Shown piece after piece: positions 1 to 10,914 of a DNA stretch of 64,000 nucleotides (positions within the stretch are counted from its first letter, which is position 1; every line of letters begins with the position of its first letter). Under the pieces are notes generated by a model, which had not been told where the DNA came from, did no database searches, and was given only the letters and a program-made list of their open reading frames with translations. The stretch is from Trametopsis cervina. Taxonomy: Eukaryota > Basidiomycota > Agaricomycetes > Polyporales > Irpicaceae. The translations under genes and the position numbers were made by a program. The stretch covers positions 62,001 through 126,000 of the forward strand of contig MU278366.1 of assembly GCA_022385755.1 (NCBI GenBank). The letters run 5' to 3'.

Positions 1-1449
1 TCGTCTCGCCTTCGTTCCGTCTCGCCGTGCTCGTCTCTCGTCTCTCGCCTGCCTCGCTTGCCCGTACGATCTCCTGCCTCTGCCCCCTAATCGCCTGCCT
101 TCCCGTCTTTCGCCTTTGTCTCGCCTCGCCTCGCCAAAGATATACCTTCCCGCCTTGCCTCGCCTCGCGCGGCTCGTTCTCTCGTGTATCCCGTATCTAT
201 CGTCCCCACCTCCCCCCCTCACCTCACCTCACCCCACCGATTGTGTGCACGCGCTGATGCCTCCGCTCGCGCTCCCGCACCCTACTCATCCACCCACCCA
301 CTCACCCACCCGCCTCCGCCTACCTACTGCTGTATTTCTGTTTTTGGCCGTCTGTGTCGTGTGATTCGTGTTTCTGTTGTGTACCGCTTGTGATGTTGAT
401 GTACGTCGCCATACATACGCTCTTTTCGTCGTTATTATGTTTGTGTGAGTCGGGCGTGATAAGTTGAGGCGTGTGTGTGTGAGTGTGTGGTAAGGTGAGA
501 GGGGTTGTAAGTGTAAGTGGATGGTTAAGGTCGTGGACGTCTTAAGCGGAGGGATTTTGACGTCTGGACCGTTCTGACAGGATGCTTCGCACCCGCGAGA
601 TGTTTTTAGTTGGTTCAATTGACCTGCACCATTCAATCACAGTAAGTGCATACATACAGGTAGGTCGCATATATACAGGTAGGTCCTACACGGACAGATA
701 ATACGACTAGACGTGTGCATACGACGCCTAGATAGCTGTCTGTATAGCAGAGACAATGCTGTAGGGCACCCCGTACACTCGAAGCTGCCGCAGATCGCAG
801 AGTATGCACGTCAGCGCAGTCCCACTTGCGGGAGGATACCATAGATCAAGAACGCACGATAGAAAACGTCCTCGCACTTGTGCTCGTCATACGGCGATGA
901 CTGGGTGGTTCATACACGTAATTGATGAGTGCGTCTGAAGTAATTGCGCTTCTCAGCTTACAGACAGAAAACGGTGTTGGACAAATGTCTCGCAGTGGGC
1001 CGTGCGGACGACCTGAACCGCCATACAGGACACTGGATGCGTAGAGAGCTGAAGCGGTGAGATAGGCTAGAGTTGATACGCCCCCTAAAATCGCCATCGA
1101 GAGTGGGGGCTCTTGTATGGCGAACTATATTTGAGATGGGAGTGCACACCGAGCGTATCATTTAAAGACAATAATTGCTTTTCTGCGATCTAGATGTGAA
1201 CCGTGTGTTTACTTTCGAGCGTTCTGGGTCGACACACCTTTCGCTGACTTCGACAGCATGAAATCAGTTGGGCGTACACGGGACCAGGCGATTCCTCCTG
1301 TAGATCTTAGCAATGACTCGTCCTTTGACCGCGGCAGTTCAATGCAGTATACCACTAGCAGCAGCGGCGTATCTCCGACACAACCTAGAGTATTTCGGCC
1401 GAGTGCTTCGCCTGTCCTTGACTCCCCATCTTCGAGGAGAACATCCACG
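1..1449. other. Gene-free 5' stretch with pyrimidine-rich tract
   Basis: No convincing gene is seen. Roughly the first 335 bases are strongly C/T-rich, with recurring CGTCTCG, CTCGCC and CACCC-like units. Positions about 455-515 are G/T-rich with GTGTGTGTGTG. Open frames here are short and compositional. CT-rich tracts are common near fungal transcription starts, so a promoter for a gene to the left on the minus strand or for the methyltransferase to the right is possible but unproven. Confidence 0.5.
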
Positions 1450-2268
1450 ATGTCGCGTCCCGCAGAAGCTGTATACACCCATGGGCACGACGAGTCCGTC
1501 CTGCGCTCGCACACCTGGCGCACGGCGCAGAACTCGGCCGCATACTTGCTCCCGTACCTCAAGCCAACGATGACCATCCTCGACCTCGGCTGCGGCCCCG
1601 GGACCATCACCGCAGATCTGGCGGGGTACGTGCCAGAGGGGCACATCACAGGGCTCGACGCCGCTGCAGACGTCCTCGACAAGGCGCGCGCGCACGCCGA
1701 AGGCCGCAAAATCGCGAACATCACATTCACGACTGGCGACGTACACGCGCTGCCCTTCCCCGATGCGACGTTCGACGTCACGCATGCGCACCAAGTCCTG
1801 CAGCATGTCGCGGATCCTGTGCAGATGCTGCGCGAGATGCGACGGGTGACGAAGCCGGGCGGATTCGTCGCGACGCGGGAGACGGATTTCGGCGGGATGT
1901 TCTGGTATCCCGAGAGCGAGGGGATGAGCGCGTGGCATCGCACGTACGAGCGCGTCGCGCGGGCTAATGGAGGGGAGCCACATGCTGGCCGTCGCCTCCT
2001 TGCGTGGGCGCGCCAGGCGGGATTCGACCCGGCGAAGGTGACGTGCACTGGAGGGACATGGTGCTATGCGACGCTTGCGGAGCGGTCCTGGTGGGGCGGG
2101 CTGTGGGCGGACAGACTTGTGCAGTCGAACTTTGCTACGACGGCGGTGGGGAACGGGATCGCGACGATAGAGGAGGTGAGGGCGTTGTCTGAGGCGTGGA
2201 GGGAGTGGTTGGCGGATGAGGATGCGTGGTTTTATGTGCCGCACGGAGAGATCGTCTGTGTGGTATGA
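1450..2268 (+). CDS. Class I SAM-dependent methyltransferase (UbiE-like)
   Basis: Intronless 272-residue protein. The start ATG at 1450 opens directly on the family-like N-terminus (MSRPAEAVYTHGHDESVLRS); the same frame runs upstream to 1258 but that part is low-complexity. Motif I is DLGCGPGT near residue 42, followed by the acidic residue of motif II (GLDAAADVLDKA), the motif GDVHALPFPDATFDV, and the post-motif block REMRRVTKPGG. Together these identify a Rossmann-fold methyltransferase of the Methyltransf_11/UbiE type. Such enzymes move a methyl group from S-adenosylmethionine to a small molecule; the substrate cannot be read from the sequence. Many fungal homologues are annotated only as putative methyltransferases. 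No signal peptide or membrane segment is seen, so it is probably cytosolic. It stands alone, with about 1.4 kb to the next gene. Confidence 0.9.
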   Translation: MSRPAEAVYTHGHDESVLRSHTWRTAQNSAAYLLPYLKPTMTILDLGCGPGTITADLAGYVPEGHITGLDAAADVLDKARAHAEGRKIANITFTTGDVHALPFPDATFDVTHAHQVLQHVADPVQMLREMRRVTKPGGFVATRETDFGGMFWYPESEGMSAWHRTYERVARANGGEPHAGRRLLAWARQAGFDPAKVTCTGGTWCYATLAERSWWGGLWADRLVQSNFATTAVGNGIATIEEVRALSEAWREWLADEDAWFYVPHGEIVCVV

Positions 2269-3642
2269 CGAACGTGACGCTAGTTGTAAATTCTGTATTG
2301 CCATCAAGTAAAGTGTTTGTATTGCCATCAAGTGTTTGTAGGCCCTGTAAACCGAGAGTAAGTAAAATGTCACTTGACTGATAGTAACGCGTGACATGGG
2401 AGAGGCCGGTCGGGTGACGGCGGCGGCGTGACCACAACGACCTCACATCCCGCCTGCCATGGCCTCCTCAACAACGGCATCCCAAACAGAGCTGAAGCAG
2501 GCAAAGGTTCCTCTCGGGTGGAGAGACCAGTGTTCTTCGTGCGTAATTACTACCGCTATGCAGCGCAACCCTGCTCAAATATGTGTTGAAGGCTACTACT
2601 GCCTTTGAATATATGCCGGAGAGAGAAGTCGTATCTGCCATGGGAGTGCGACCACGAGAGACATGCATATGAGAAGTGCGTGGCTTGCCTGCTTGTTTGT
2701 GAACCGTCTTCGTGGGCTCTTAGCTAACTGAGTGGCTTCGGTCGCGCGTCCAGGTGTCAGTACGAGGAGTGAGTAGTTTCAGTCCGTTCAAGACGTTTGG
2801 TTGACGGGGTCTATCTGCTAGTTACGTACGGCGAATGAAGCTGCTCTCGAAGCAGAAGCTGGCAGCTGCTGAAGAGGAGTAGATGGCTACCCGGGGAGAG
2901 CTCTACGTTCGTAACGGTCATTACAGCCGCCGCGACCACAAATGCAACCCTGTACTCAGTGGATTCGTCATGGATGCTACTCTTCATAGAGATATATCAA
3001 CAGCCGCGTTTTATATCTATCCGTCGTCCGCGGGCCCTCACAACCTTGGCGGTATCAAGAGAACGCTCGCACAGTATCCCAGTGCTTTGCGGCGGGTTGC
3101 CCATCTCCCCGCATACTGTCGCACAGCGAGAAAATATCACGGTCTGAAACCAGCCGTGAAAGAGTGAGACGTCACCCTTGGTCGGACTTTTGCGCTCTCT
3201 CTACCGTCCAGTCGAACGGACGTAGTTGAGTAAGCTCACTGCATTGCTGAGGTCTGGCCGCACCATCCGCAAGAGAGGTATACACAATCACCTAGTTATT
3301 GGGAATAATCCAAGGGGGAGGAGCGACTGAGCGTTGGTCGTGTGGTGAGCACACAGTATTCAAGCTTTGTTTGTTGAGATCATGCGGACATTGCTCTTCT
3401 GTCCAGTCGTGCTTATGACTGTGTATTTCCGGCCCACGATTAGGCAGGTAAAGATCAGAGCATCCTATCTCGTGAAGAAGTTGCAGATGTTCTAAAAGAG
3501 CTGTTTGTACTTGCAACTTTAAGTTATTGCAGGAGGCGACCACAACAGCTGAGCCAACGGATCAGCCAACGGATCGTCCACCCAATTCCAACTCCGACTG
3601 CGTATCGCGGATTGGATGTGATGCACCTTAAGCCGATGTACA
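2269..3642. other. Intergenic region, no gene seen
   Basis: Only short open frames without recognisable protein similarity occur here. The last few hundred bases presumably contain the ribokinase promoter. A short near-repeat, ATTGCCATCAAGT, occurs twice around 2299 and 2321. Confidence 0.5.
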
Positions 3643-4934
3643 ATGGAGCCTGTATGTCTCGTTCGTGGCTCAATCAGTGAGTACAGCACCCCATCTACTA
3701 GCTGCTGCGTCTTGTCTTGGCCTGTAATCTGAATCTAAGCACCCCAATTATCAGATATCGATGAATTCTTCCACGGTGCGCCTCCCCCGCTCGCCCAAAC
3801 GACAGTCATTCTAATCCGCGCGCAACAGTTCCTGCGATCGTCCGACCAGGAGAGACACTCTCGTCCACTGCCTTCGAACGGCGCGCAGGCGGGAAAGGAG
3901 CCAACCAGGCCGTTGCTCTTGCGCAAGCAGGGGCGAAGGTCGTTTTGGTCGGCGCGGTAGGTGTTGACGGCGGGTGGCTCGTGCAAGACCTGGCTGCACG
4001 AGGCGTAGATACCAGTAGAATCTTGACCGAAACTCAGCTGAGCATCTAACTTTGTGATGGTGACATCGAGATCGTACAAACGTTCTGTAGGAGCCCACAG
4101 GCCGCGCCATCATCCAGCTCACGCCGCAAGGCGAGAACAGCATAAGTGAGCACACAGACAGCACTTTCTCCAACTCATCCCACTCACCACACGACACACT
4201 AGTCCTCCATCGCGGCGCAAACTACAGCACCTCTCCCTCCCCCTCCCCGAATATCCCCTACACCCACCTCCTCCTGCAAAACGAGATCCCATTCTCATCC
4301 ACACTCTCCTACCTCTCCCACGCGCACTCCACCAGTGCAGTATCCATATTCAACCCCTCGCCTCTACCGAACGCAGACCAGCTCCGCCAGTTCCCGTGGG
4401 ACTCATTGACGTGGCTCATCGTCAACGAGGGCGAGGCGCGCGGTCTGCTCGACGCCCTCGACATAGCGGCAGCCGATGGAGATATTGGGGATGTCCTCTG
4501 GCTGCTGTACGCCTCCCCTCCGTTTGCGCACACGCATATCATATGCACGATGGGCGCGCGGGGCGTCGCGGCTGTGCTCTCTCAGTCTACGTCTGCGTCC
4601 GCAGAGGCCGATATCATATACGTACCCGCTGCGTCGCTAGACCCGGACTCGGTCCGCGATACCACAGGCGCAGGTGACTGCTTCACGGGGTACTTTGTTG
4701 CTGGGCTGATGGAGCTGCAGCCTGGTGGGGAGGTGCTGAGTAGGGGTGATGTTCTGCGTGTTCTTGAACGGTGTGTTGAGGTGAGTGCGAGTCTGGTCCG
4801 ATGTGAGGTGTGGTGTTTGTGTTGATGGAATGTAGGCGGCAGGGCTTTGTGTGCAGCGGAGGGGAGCGATGGAGAGTATCCCGTCTAGGGCTGAGGTGGA
4901 CGAGCGCGTGCGGAAGAGAAGCGGAGAGGTTTGA
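3643..4934 (+). CDS. Ribokinase (PfkB family), six exons
   Basis: Reconstructed exons: 3643-3676, 3755-3775, 3829-4037, 4091-4145, 4203-4780 and 4836-4934. They total 996 nt and give 331 residues, a normal ribokinase length. The enzyme phosphorylates D-ribose to ribose 5-phosphate in the cytosol. The N-terminus reads MEPVCLVRGSIN then IDEFFHVP, the substrate-binding glycine motif is GGKGANQA, and the PfkB C-terminal signature is DTTGAGDCFTG with the catalytic Asp. It ends in a family-like tail, QRRGAMESIPSRAEVDERV. Four introns are GT-AG. The third (4038-4090) fits perfectly in length, frame and protein context but begins CT, not GT (CAG|CTGAGC); without its removal the frame meets TAA at 4046. 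Either a rare donor, a substitution in this allele, or an assembly error is involved. The 3' end converges with the App1-like gene 340 bp away. Confidence 0.85.
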
Positions 4935-5273
4935 GGTTTGCGGATGATGTGTACGAGGTGAGCTCACCGCAAGGCGCTATGATCTCCCTTCATCTAAACC
5001 TGCTCGGCTCACCTTGTCCAGTGACTGTCCAGAGGGATAACATTGTTGTTGACGGCTCCTGTGATCCCAACATGGTCACAATTATGCTTAACAGCTTAAC
5101 GTGGAAAGAGTAAATGTAATGTACAATGCTAACAATAACAAAAGCGAAAACGTGCAGTTGAGTGTCCAGTCCGTAAACACCAAAGTTCGTATGCGTATAT
5201 CCAGATGAGGGCAACATTGAAGAAAAAAAAGAATCTGTCCTATACGGTACACTAAGGTTTCAAACAATCCAGC
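4935..5273. other. Convergent 3' intergenic region
   Basis: Short spacer between the 3' ends of the ribokinase and App1-like genes. It contains an A-rich run (about 5222-5230). No gene is seen; it presumably holds both transcript 3' ends. Confidence 0.5.
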
Positions 5274-6959
5274 TTAGAAGAAGCCCAGCGTGGTAGCCAC
5301 GACTGCAACCGCAACAGCGGCCGACATCCACGACATCGGCACGAGGGACGCCGACGCGGCGTTGTCGAGGATCCCGCCCTGCTCGCCGAATGTCACGTTC
5401 TGCGGGATGGACGAATTGACGCATTGGCCGCTCGGAATATCCAAATTCATCAAATCTGTGCACCCATCCCGCCGTGTCCGTGTCAGCCCATTGCAGATCA
5501 AGAATAAGAGAGCAAGACAGAACGACACACTCACCCTCGGCGACGCGATAAAAAAAGTACGTTCCGTTCTTTACCTTCTTGAAGTCGGACGTGTCGTACG
5601 GCAGCTTGTCGTCTGAATCTGTGGCGGACGTGTTGCGGATGAAGATGCAGGCGATGTTGTTCGGGAACTGTTGGGCGATCTGCGGGTAGGCGGATAGGAG
5701 CGTCGAGGAGGATGTGTCGCCCACGAGGACTGCACACAACGTCAGCAAATGAGCTAAACGTTGGGAGTATAGGAGTGTAGGGGGCAACTCACCGAACTTT
5801 CGTTTCGGGAACGTCTGGAAGAGCTTAAGCAGACTATCCTGCCTCGCGTCCAGAATCGCACTCGGATCGCTAATATTGATCGGGCGCATCTCGAGGCTCC
5901 CAAGCGGGAAGTTCGCAAACAGATAATCAACATACGTGCGCGTGAGCTGCACGGGCGTCGTCGTGTCGTAGTGGAACGACGCGTTCGGGAGCGTCTCGAG
6001 CCAGTGCGCGAAGAGCGCGGGGATCCCGGGGACGTTCACGTATGGCTTGGCGAAGGAGTTGAGCAGGCCTTCGTTCGGGACGTATACTTTTGTGATGCGC
6101 AGGACGTCGTCGATGTCGGAGACGATGGAGATGCCTTGGGTGGGCACGAGGATGGCGGTGCCGTTACCGGGACCTTTGTGGAGAGGTCAGATTGGACGCG
6201 TATGTAAGGTAGAGCAGACATACCTGTCGCGTTCAGGATCCCGGTCTCGACGACACGCACGCCGTCGCTCTCGCCCTGGAGCTGAGGGACCACAACGAAC
6301 TGATCAAACTCGCCGACCTCGTCAGCAGTGGTCAGTGTGATAGGTGTCGTCGTGACGTTGCTTCCGTTCGCAGCGATCACCGCTGAAAAGTTGGCGTGAG
6401 GTACAGGGATGGACGCGAGATCGACGGTGCGGTTGTGCAGAAGGGTCGTTTCTGTCTCGTTGAGATTGTCGGTGGTCAGACCATTGATGATCTTGTCGAG
6501 GCCGGAGGTATCGATGTTCTGAGGCTGCTTGTAGGCGAGGCCGTAGAAGCGGATATTCCATCTGCACCATTGTTAGACTCATATGTAACGCAGAATACGC
6601 AAGACATACCCTTGGTCAGTGAAGTTGGCATACGACGGAATAAGGAGGGCAGAGGTGGAGATGTTAGCAAGGTCGTTGCTATTCGGATCAATGTGCAACT
6701 CCTTCTCAATGTCATCCAGACTGGGGACTGCAAGAATAGCAGCTGAAGTGATCTCACGTAAGCGAGCATAGAAGCATGAGAGGACAAAAGGCGGCGTACT
6801 CTCTAGCGCTTTCGCTGCAGCACCTGTCTCGCTCGAGAAAAACGAAGACGCGACGGAGACAGCTTGCGGTGCTGGCGCCGGGGAAGGTGCAGGTGCAGGC
6901 GACGCGTTGACGACTGCAAGGAGCGCGAGGCCCGCGGCTAAGATGTCGAACGACGGCAT
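5274..6959 (-). CDS. Secreted App1-type (DUF2183) phosphatidate phosphatase-like protein
   Basis: Six exons on the minus strand (6959-6800, 6742-6610, 6561-6224, 6173-5793, 5729-5535, 5455-5274) give 462 residues with all junctions in frame. The N-terminus (MPSFDILAAGLALLAVVNAS) is a signal peptide, followed by an Ala/Pro-rich spacer. The App1 catalytic domain begins at ILVPTQGISIVSDIDDVLR; the DIDD core corresponds to the DxDxT/V motif of Mg2+-dependent phosphatidate phosphatases, and KRKFGE and LVGDTSSS follow as expected. Yeast App1 is a cytosolic actin-patch enzyme, whereas this version is predicted secreted with several N-glycosylation sequons. The C-terminus is hydrophobic (AAVAVAVVATTLGFF), fitting a GPI signal or tail anchor. 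An alternative acceptor 15 nt downstream in intron 1 would remove five residues. The substrate is inferred from family only. Confidence 0.85.
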
Positions 6960-8249
6960 GGGTGTGTCGAGCAGCGAAGGTGGCAGACGAAGATGGTGGG
7001 GAGGTCGGTCGTTGAGACATGCTCGTCAGGGAATTTATGGTACGGACTATGATGGAGTGACGAACGAACGCAATAGAAAACATTGCACGAGGGGTGGATA
7101 TATGCTCCTCAACGACACCGTCATACGCAATTATACGAACAGCGCGACGCGTGACGTCAGGCGAGCAATATCTTGGCGGATGGCTTGGTGTCCTCATTGA
7201 CGCTGCAGCAAGTCTGCAAGTGCGAAGGCAGGATACTTGACTGTCCTCGACTTGGTCCGGCGCTGTGTTGAATGTCTAAGAAATGTGCAACCATCTAGTT
7301 AGTGCACATTCTGCCTATCCAGAAGGCTCAGGGATTAGAGATACGCACCGACACCAAGCTCTGTAGCGCACTTGTATTCAGGATGCCGAGCTCAAGGGGA
7401 ATGGAATGCTCCGAACAGTGGTGGAATCCCTACAAACAGCTTCTCGGTGATTGCTAACCGTCGTGACCGAGGTGCTTCATGAGTTCGGGAGAGCACAATG
7501 GCGACCGGTGGCGAGGTGGCGGATATGTGTGTTCATGATATATCCAGTCTGCGGTTTGGGTAGCGACTACGTTAGCCTGGAGCACTCGAGTCTCGGGGCT
7601 TCAGCTACGTCTCATACTGTAACGAGGACTCCGCGACACTTGATAACATAATAGACGGACCTCCCGAGAACTTCACGGCTTCGTCTGTTTTCGACATAGA
7701 GCTCGATGAGCCAGACTTGAACCTTCGAGCTTCAAACCTGTGTGATATCCTAGGAGACGTACAAGTAGAGCCGAGGAAGGAAAGACGTGGACGAAATTGC
7801 CACAAATCCTGAGAAGACTGGGCGTAATTAATTACCGACAATTTTTAACATTTATTTACCGTAATTTACCGCTCCGGACCGGACAGTGGCACTGGCCAAC
7901 AACGGGCTCGGTAAATGCCGGCCCTCTTAGCTACAGTACTTTACTGGCTTCTCCAACTTACTACCTACCCCATTCCTCCTCTGCACTAGGCACACAACAC
8001 AACTCATTACAACGCACACACAACTCTAACCTCATTCTGGTCTCACCAACGTCATGCCCAATACCAAAGCCCATTCGTGGCCGGACATGAACACACAGTC
8101 TATAAAGGAGCGCGAAGGTACGTGCATCAGCCGCTCACCAGTTCATATATATACGCTTCGGAATCTCACACATCGCCTGCGCTATAGACTACATCCTCCG
8201 TCTTCTCGAGACGCTGCCACGCTCGAGCATCGCGCACATCAGACGCAGG
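6960..8249. other. Intergenic region (divergent promoters)
   Basis: Lies between the 5' ends of the App1-like (-) and F-box/WD40 (+) genes, so it should contain both promoters. No gene is supported. An A/T-rich patch with repeated TTTACCG/GGTAAAT-like words lies about 7825-7915. Confidence 0.5.
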
Positions 8250-10135
8250 ATGGCCCCGTTGTTGAAAGTGGACATTGTCGGGGTACGTCACAATGCGCTT
8301 AACTGTGGCTATATGCGCTGACCATACCGTCTGCTGCTCTGACATCCAGCTACTACCCGACGAGGTGTCGCTCCTGATATTCTCGTACTTGCCGTGGAAG
8401 TCACTACTGGCGTGCTCGGTTGTCAACTGGCGGTGGAGAACACTCGCACACGACCCGAGCCTGTGGAGGTGGCTATGCAAGGACAATGAATGGGAATGGC
8501 GAGACAGCCCGGCTGTGACATATCACCCACCTCTGGGCGGAGAGTACGACGACGAAGGCATGGGCGAGGAGGAGGAGGATATCATGGTGGAACACATGCT
8601 GCTCGAAGACTCCGGTTTCGCCTCTATGATGATCGACTCGCCTGCCTACCCTGCGCCACTGGCCTCCACTTCGTCATCCGCCCTAGCGTCCAGTTCAAGA
8701 AACCCACAAACCGCCCCAAGTAAACGGTCGCTGTATCCGCAAGCATCCTCATCCTCTTCAGCGGCCGCACCAGCAGCCTCCCTCCCAACCCACACCGCCC
8801 CGCTCCTCAAGCCCGACTACAAACTCCTCTTCAAAACGCACATCCTCCTCCAAACCCGTTTCCGGCACAAAAAATACACCCTGCGCACTCTCCAAAGCCG
8901 CGGCACGCCCACCGGACACACCAACACGATCTACTGTCTCCAGCTCTACACCTACCCTTCCACCTCGCGCCAGGTATTATTCACGGGTTCGCGCGACCGG
9001 ACGATCCGCGAATGGGATCTGTGGAGCGGGAGCGTGGTGCGCGTGTTCCAGGGACGGCATGAGGGGAGCGTGTTGAGTGTGTGTGCGAGGGACGGGTTGT
9101 TGGCGAGCGGGGGGAGCGATGGGCGGGTTGTTGTGTGGGAGTTGGGGACGGGGGCGGTTAGGACTGTGGTGAGGGATCATTCGGATAGTGTGCTTTGTGT
9201 GCGGTTTGATGGGGTGAGGCTTGTTACGTGCTCGAAAGGTGCGTTTTCCATCGCGCACACAACAGAGGTGTTCTAATGTGCATGATTGTGAATGCAGACA
9301 GGACGATCCGGACGTACACCCTCCCAGATTTCACAGCGCACCTAGTGTTAGACGACCACAGGGCGGCAGTGAACGCAGTGGCAGTCTCGGACGACCTGAT
9401 CGTGTCTGGGTCGGGCGACAGGTCGATGAAGCTCTGGGACGCAACGACGGGCGAGCTCCTCCAATCGCACGAGAACCACCACGGGCGCGGGTACGTGCAT
9501 CTCTCTTCCTTTGCCTCTCCTTGTCACTAAGTCACACGCCAACAGCCTAGCAGCAATAGACTTCTCGCCTCCCTACGTCCTCTCCGGGTCCTCCGACAAA
9601 CACATGAAGCTCACAGACCTCTCCTCGGGCCTCGGGTGGTGTACGTCTCCTGACCCTGATCCGGAGCCGTGTGATGCGTGCGGGAGCTTGCCGAGGCCGC
9701 CGTTGACGAGCGGGAGCTCACCGACGACGTCGATGCAGACGGTGCAGAGGCAGGTCACGCATGCGGATCTGGTGAGGAGCGTTGCGCTCAATGGGGGGTT
9801 TGTGGTTAGTGGGAGTTATGATCATACTGTCAAGGTATGTCTCCCCGCCTCCTCCCTTCCCGTCTCATATAGTTATGCTAATGAGTGGTGGTGGGACAGA
9901 TATGGGACCGCGAATCAGGCAAACTCCTCGCAGACCTGAGCGACGGACACACGGGGCGGATATTTTGCGTCGGGTTCGACCACGCGAAGATCGTGTCGTG
10001 CGGGGAGGACCAGGTGAGCCATTTAGTTTTCCGTGTTTCTCGGACGGTGTTGTGCTGACGGCGGGATGGTTGTGATAGCGGATCTGCGTGTGGGACTTCT
10101 CGGAGGGGATCGACACGTCGTTCGTCAAGCTTTGA
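8250..10135 (+). CDS. F-box/WD40-repeat protein, SCF substrate adaptor
   Basis: Six exons (8250-8282, 8350-9238, 9298-9490, 9546-9834, 9900-10013, 10079-10135) give 524 residues; every junction keeps frame. The F-box sits at the extreme N-terminus: LLPDEVSLLIFSYLPWKSLL with the trailing W-R-x-L-A-x-D-x-S-L-W. A Ser/Ala-rich linker follows. About six to seven WD40 repeats make up the C-terminal half, each ending in W-D-like pairs (TGSRDRTIREWD, ASGGSDGRVVVWE, VSGSGDRSMKLWD, VSGSYDHTVKIWD, CGEDQRICVWD). Known proteins of this architecture (Cdc4, Met30, Pof1/Pof11) bind Skp1 through the F-box and phosphorylated substrates through the propeller, for ubiquitination by SCF E3 ligase. The exact orthologue and substrate are not clear. 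Confidence 0.9.
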
Positions 10136-10914
10136 GCGTGCGCTCGGGATCGTTCTGTCTACTGGGTTTTGGGCTACACGTTCGTTTGTCTTTTCTTTTC
10201 ACCGTCTCTTGTCGTCTTGTCTGTGCGCTGTATCACATCCGCTCTATCCTTCTCGCATTTGCATCTCTCTACGTGGACGTAGCATTCATTGTACAACCTA
10301 CCTAACCAACTAATACAACACCCCAATACTGTAAAAACATAAGCACCTCGTCCCCTCGGGCGACGGGCATGAATGTGTGATCCCCGACACAAGGATTGAC
10401 AATCTTAGCGTTCTAGGGACCGCGAAGATTAACGTTTGGGTTCGGCATGAGAATCCCTTTGGGCGAGAAGCGTTAATCTTAATCATGGTGTATACAAATT
10501 GTGACTAAGTTTGTTCGAGGCTTGAGGCGTATGGGCCCTCGGAGATCTACAGTAGGTACGTACAGTAAGACCTGTCTGTGATTGTGGGGAGTCTATAATT
10601 AGGAGAGAGTGCGTTAATTTGTTAGTAAGATCAACGAGGGTGCTGCACGTATGCAGCGACTATCACACAGCATATCTAGCTCAGTGGAACGATCTCACAG
10701 CCATGCACACCCGAGTTGCGTTGCAGATACAGCAAAATAGGATAGATATTTAAATAGATAAACAACAAGGCAGGTAGACAGATAGTTAAGGATAGATAGT
10801 TAGTTGGATGTTAGATAGGTGAATAGATGGATAGTCAGACAGTTGGATGGGTGGATGTATGGTGGTTGTAACAGTCCAAAGAATGAGTGTATGCAGCAGT
10901 CGGGGGCCAATAAT
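10136..10914. other. Convergent intergenic region with GATA-like microsatellite
   Basis: Lies between the 3' ends of the F-box/WD40 gene and glyoxal oxidase copy 1. About 10740-10860 is a degenerate GATA/GATAG-type simple repeat (many GATAGATA, TAGTTAG and TGGATGG words). A perfect 10-bp inverted repeat, AAGATTAACG at 10425-10434 and CGTTAATCTT at 10471-10480, could form a stem-loop with a 36-nt loop. Confidence 0.6.

Noticed and set aside
1209..2397. Long minus-strand frames opposite the methyltransferase (279 and 352 residues)
   Set aside because: Antisense shadows of a GC-rich coding exon; the protein composition is unlike any real family.
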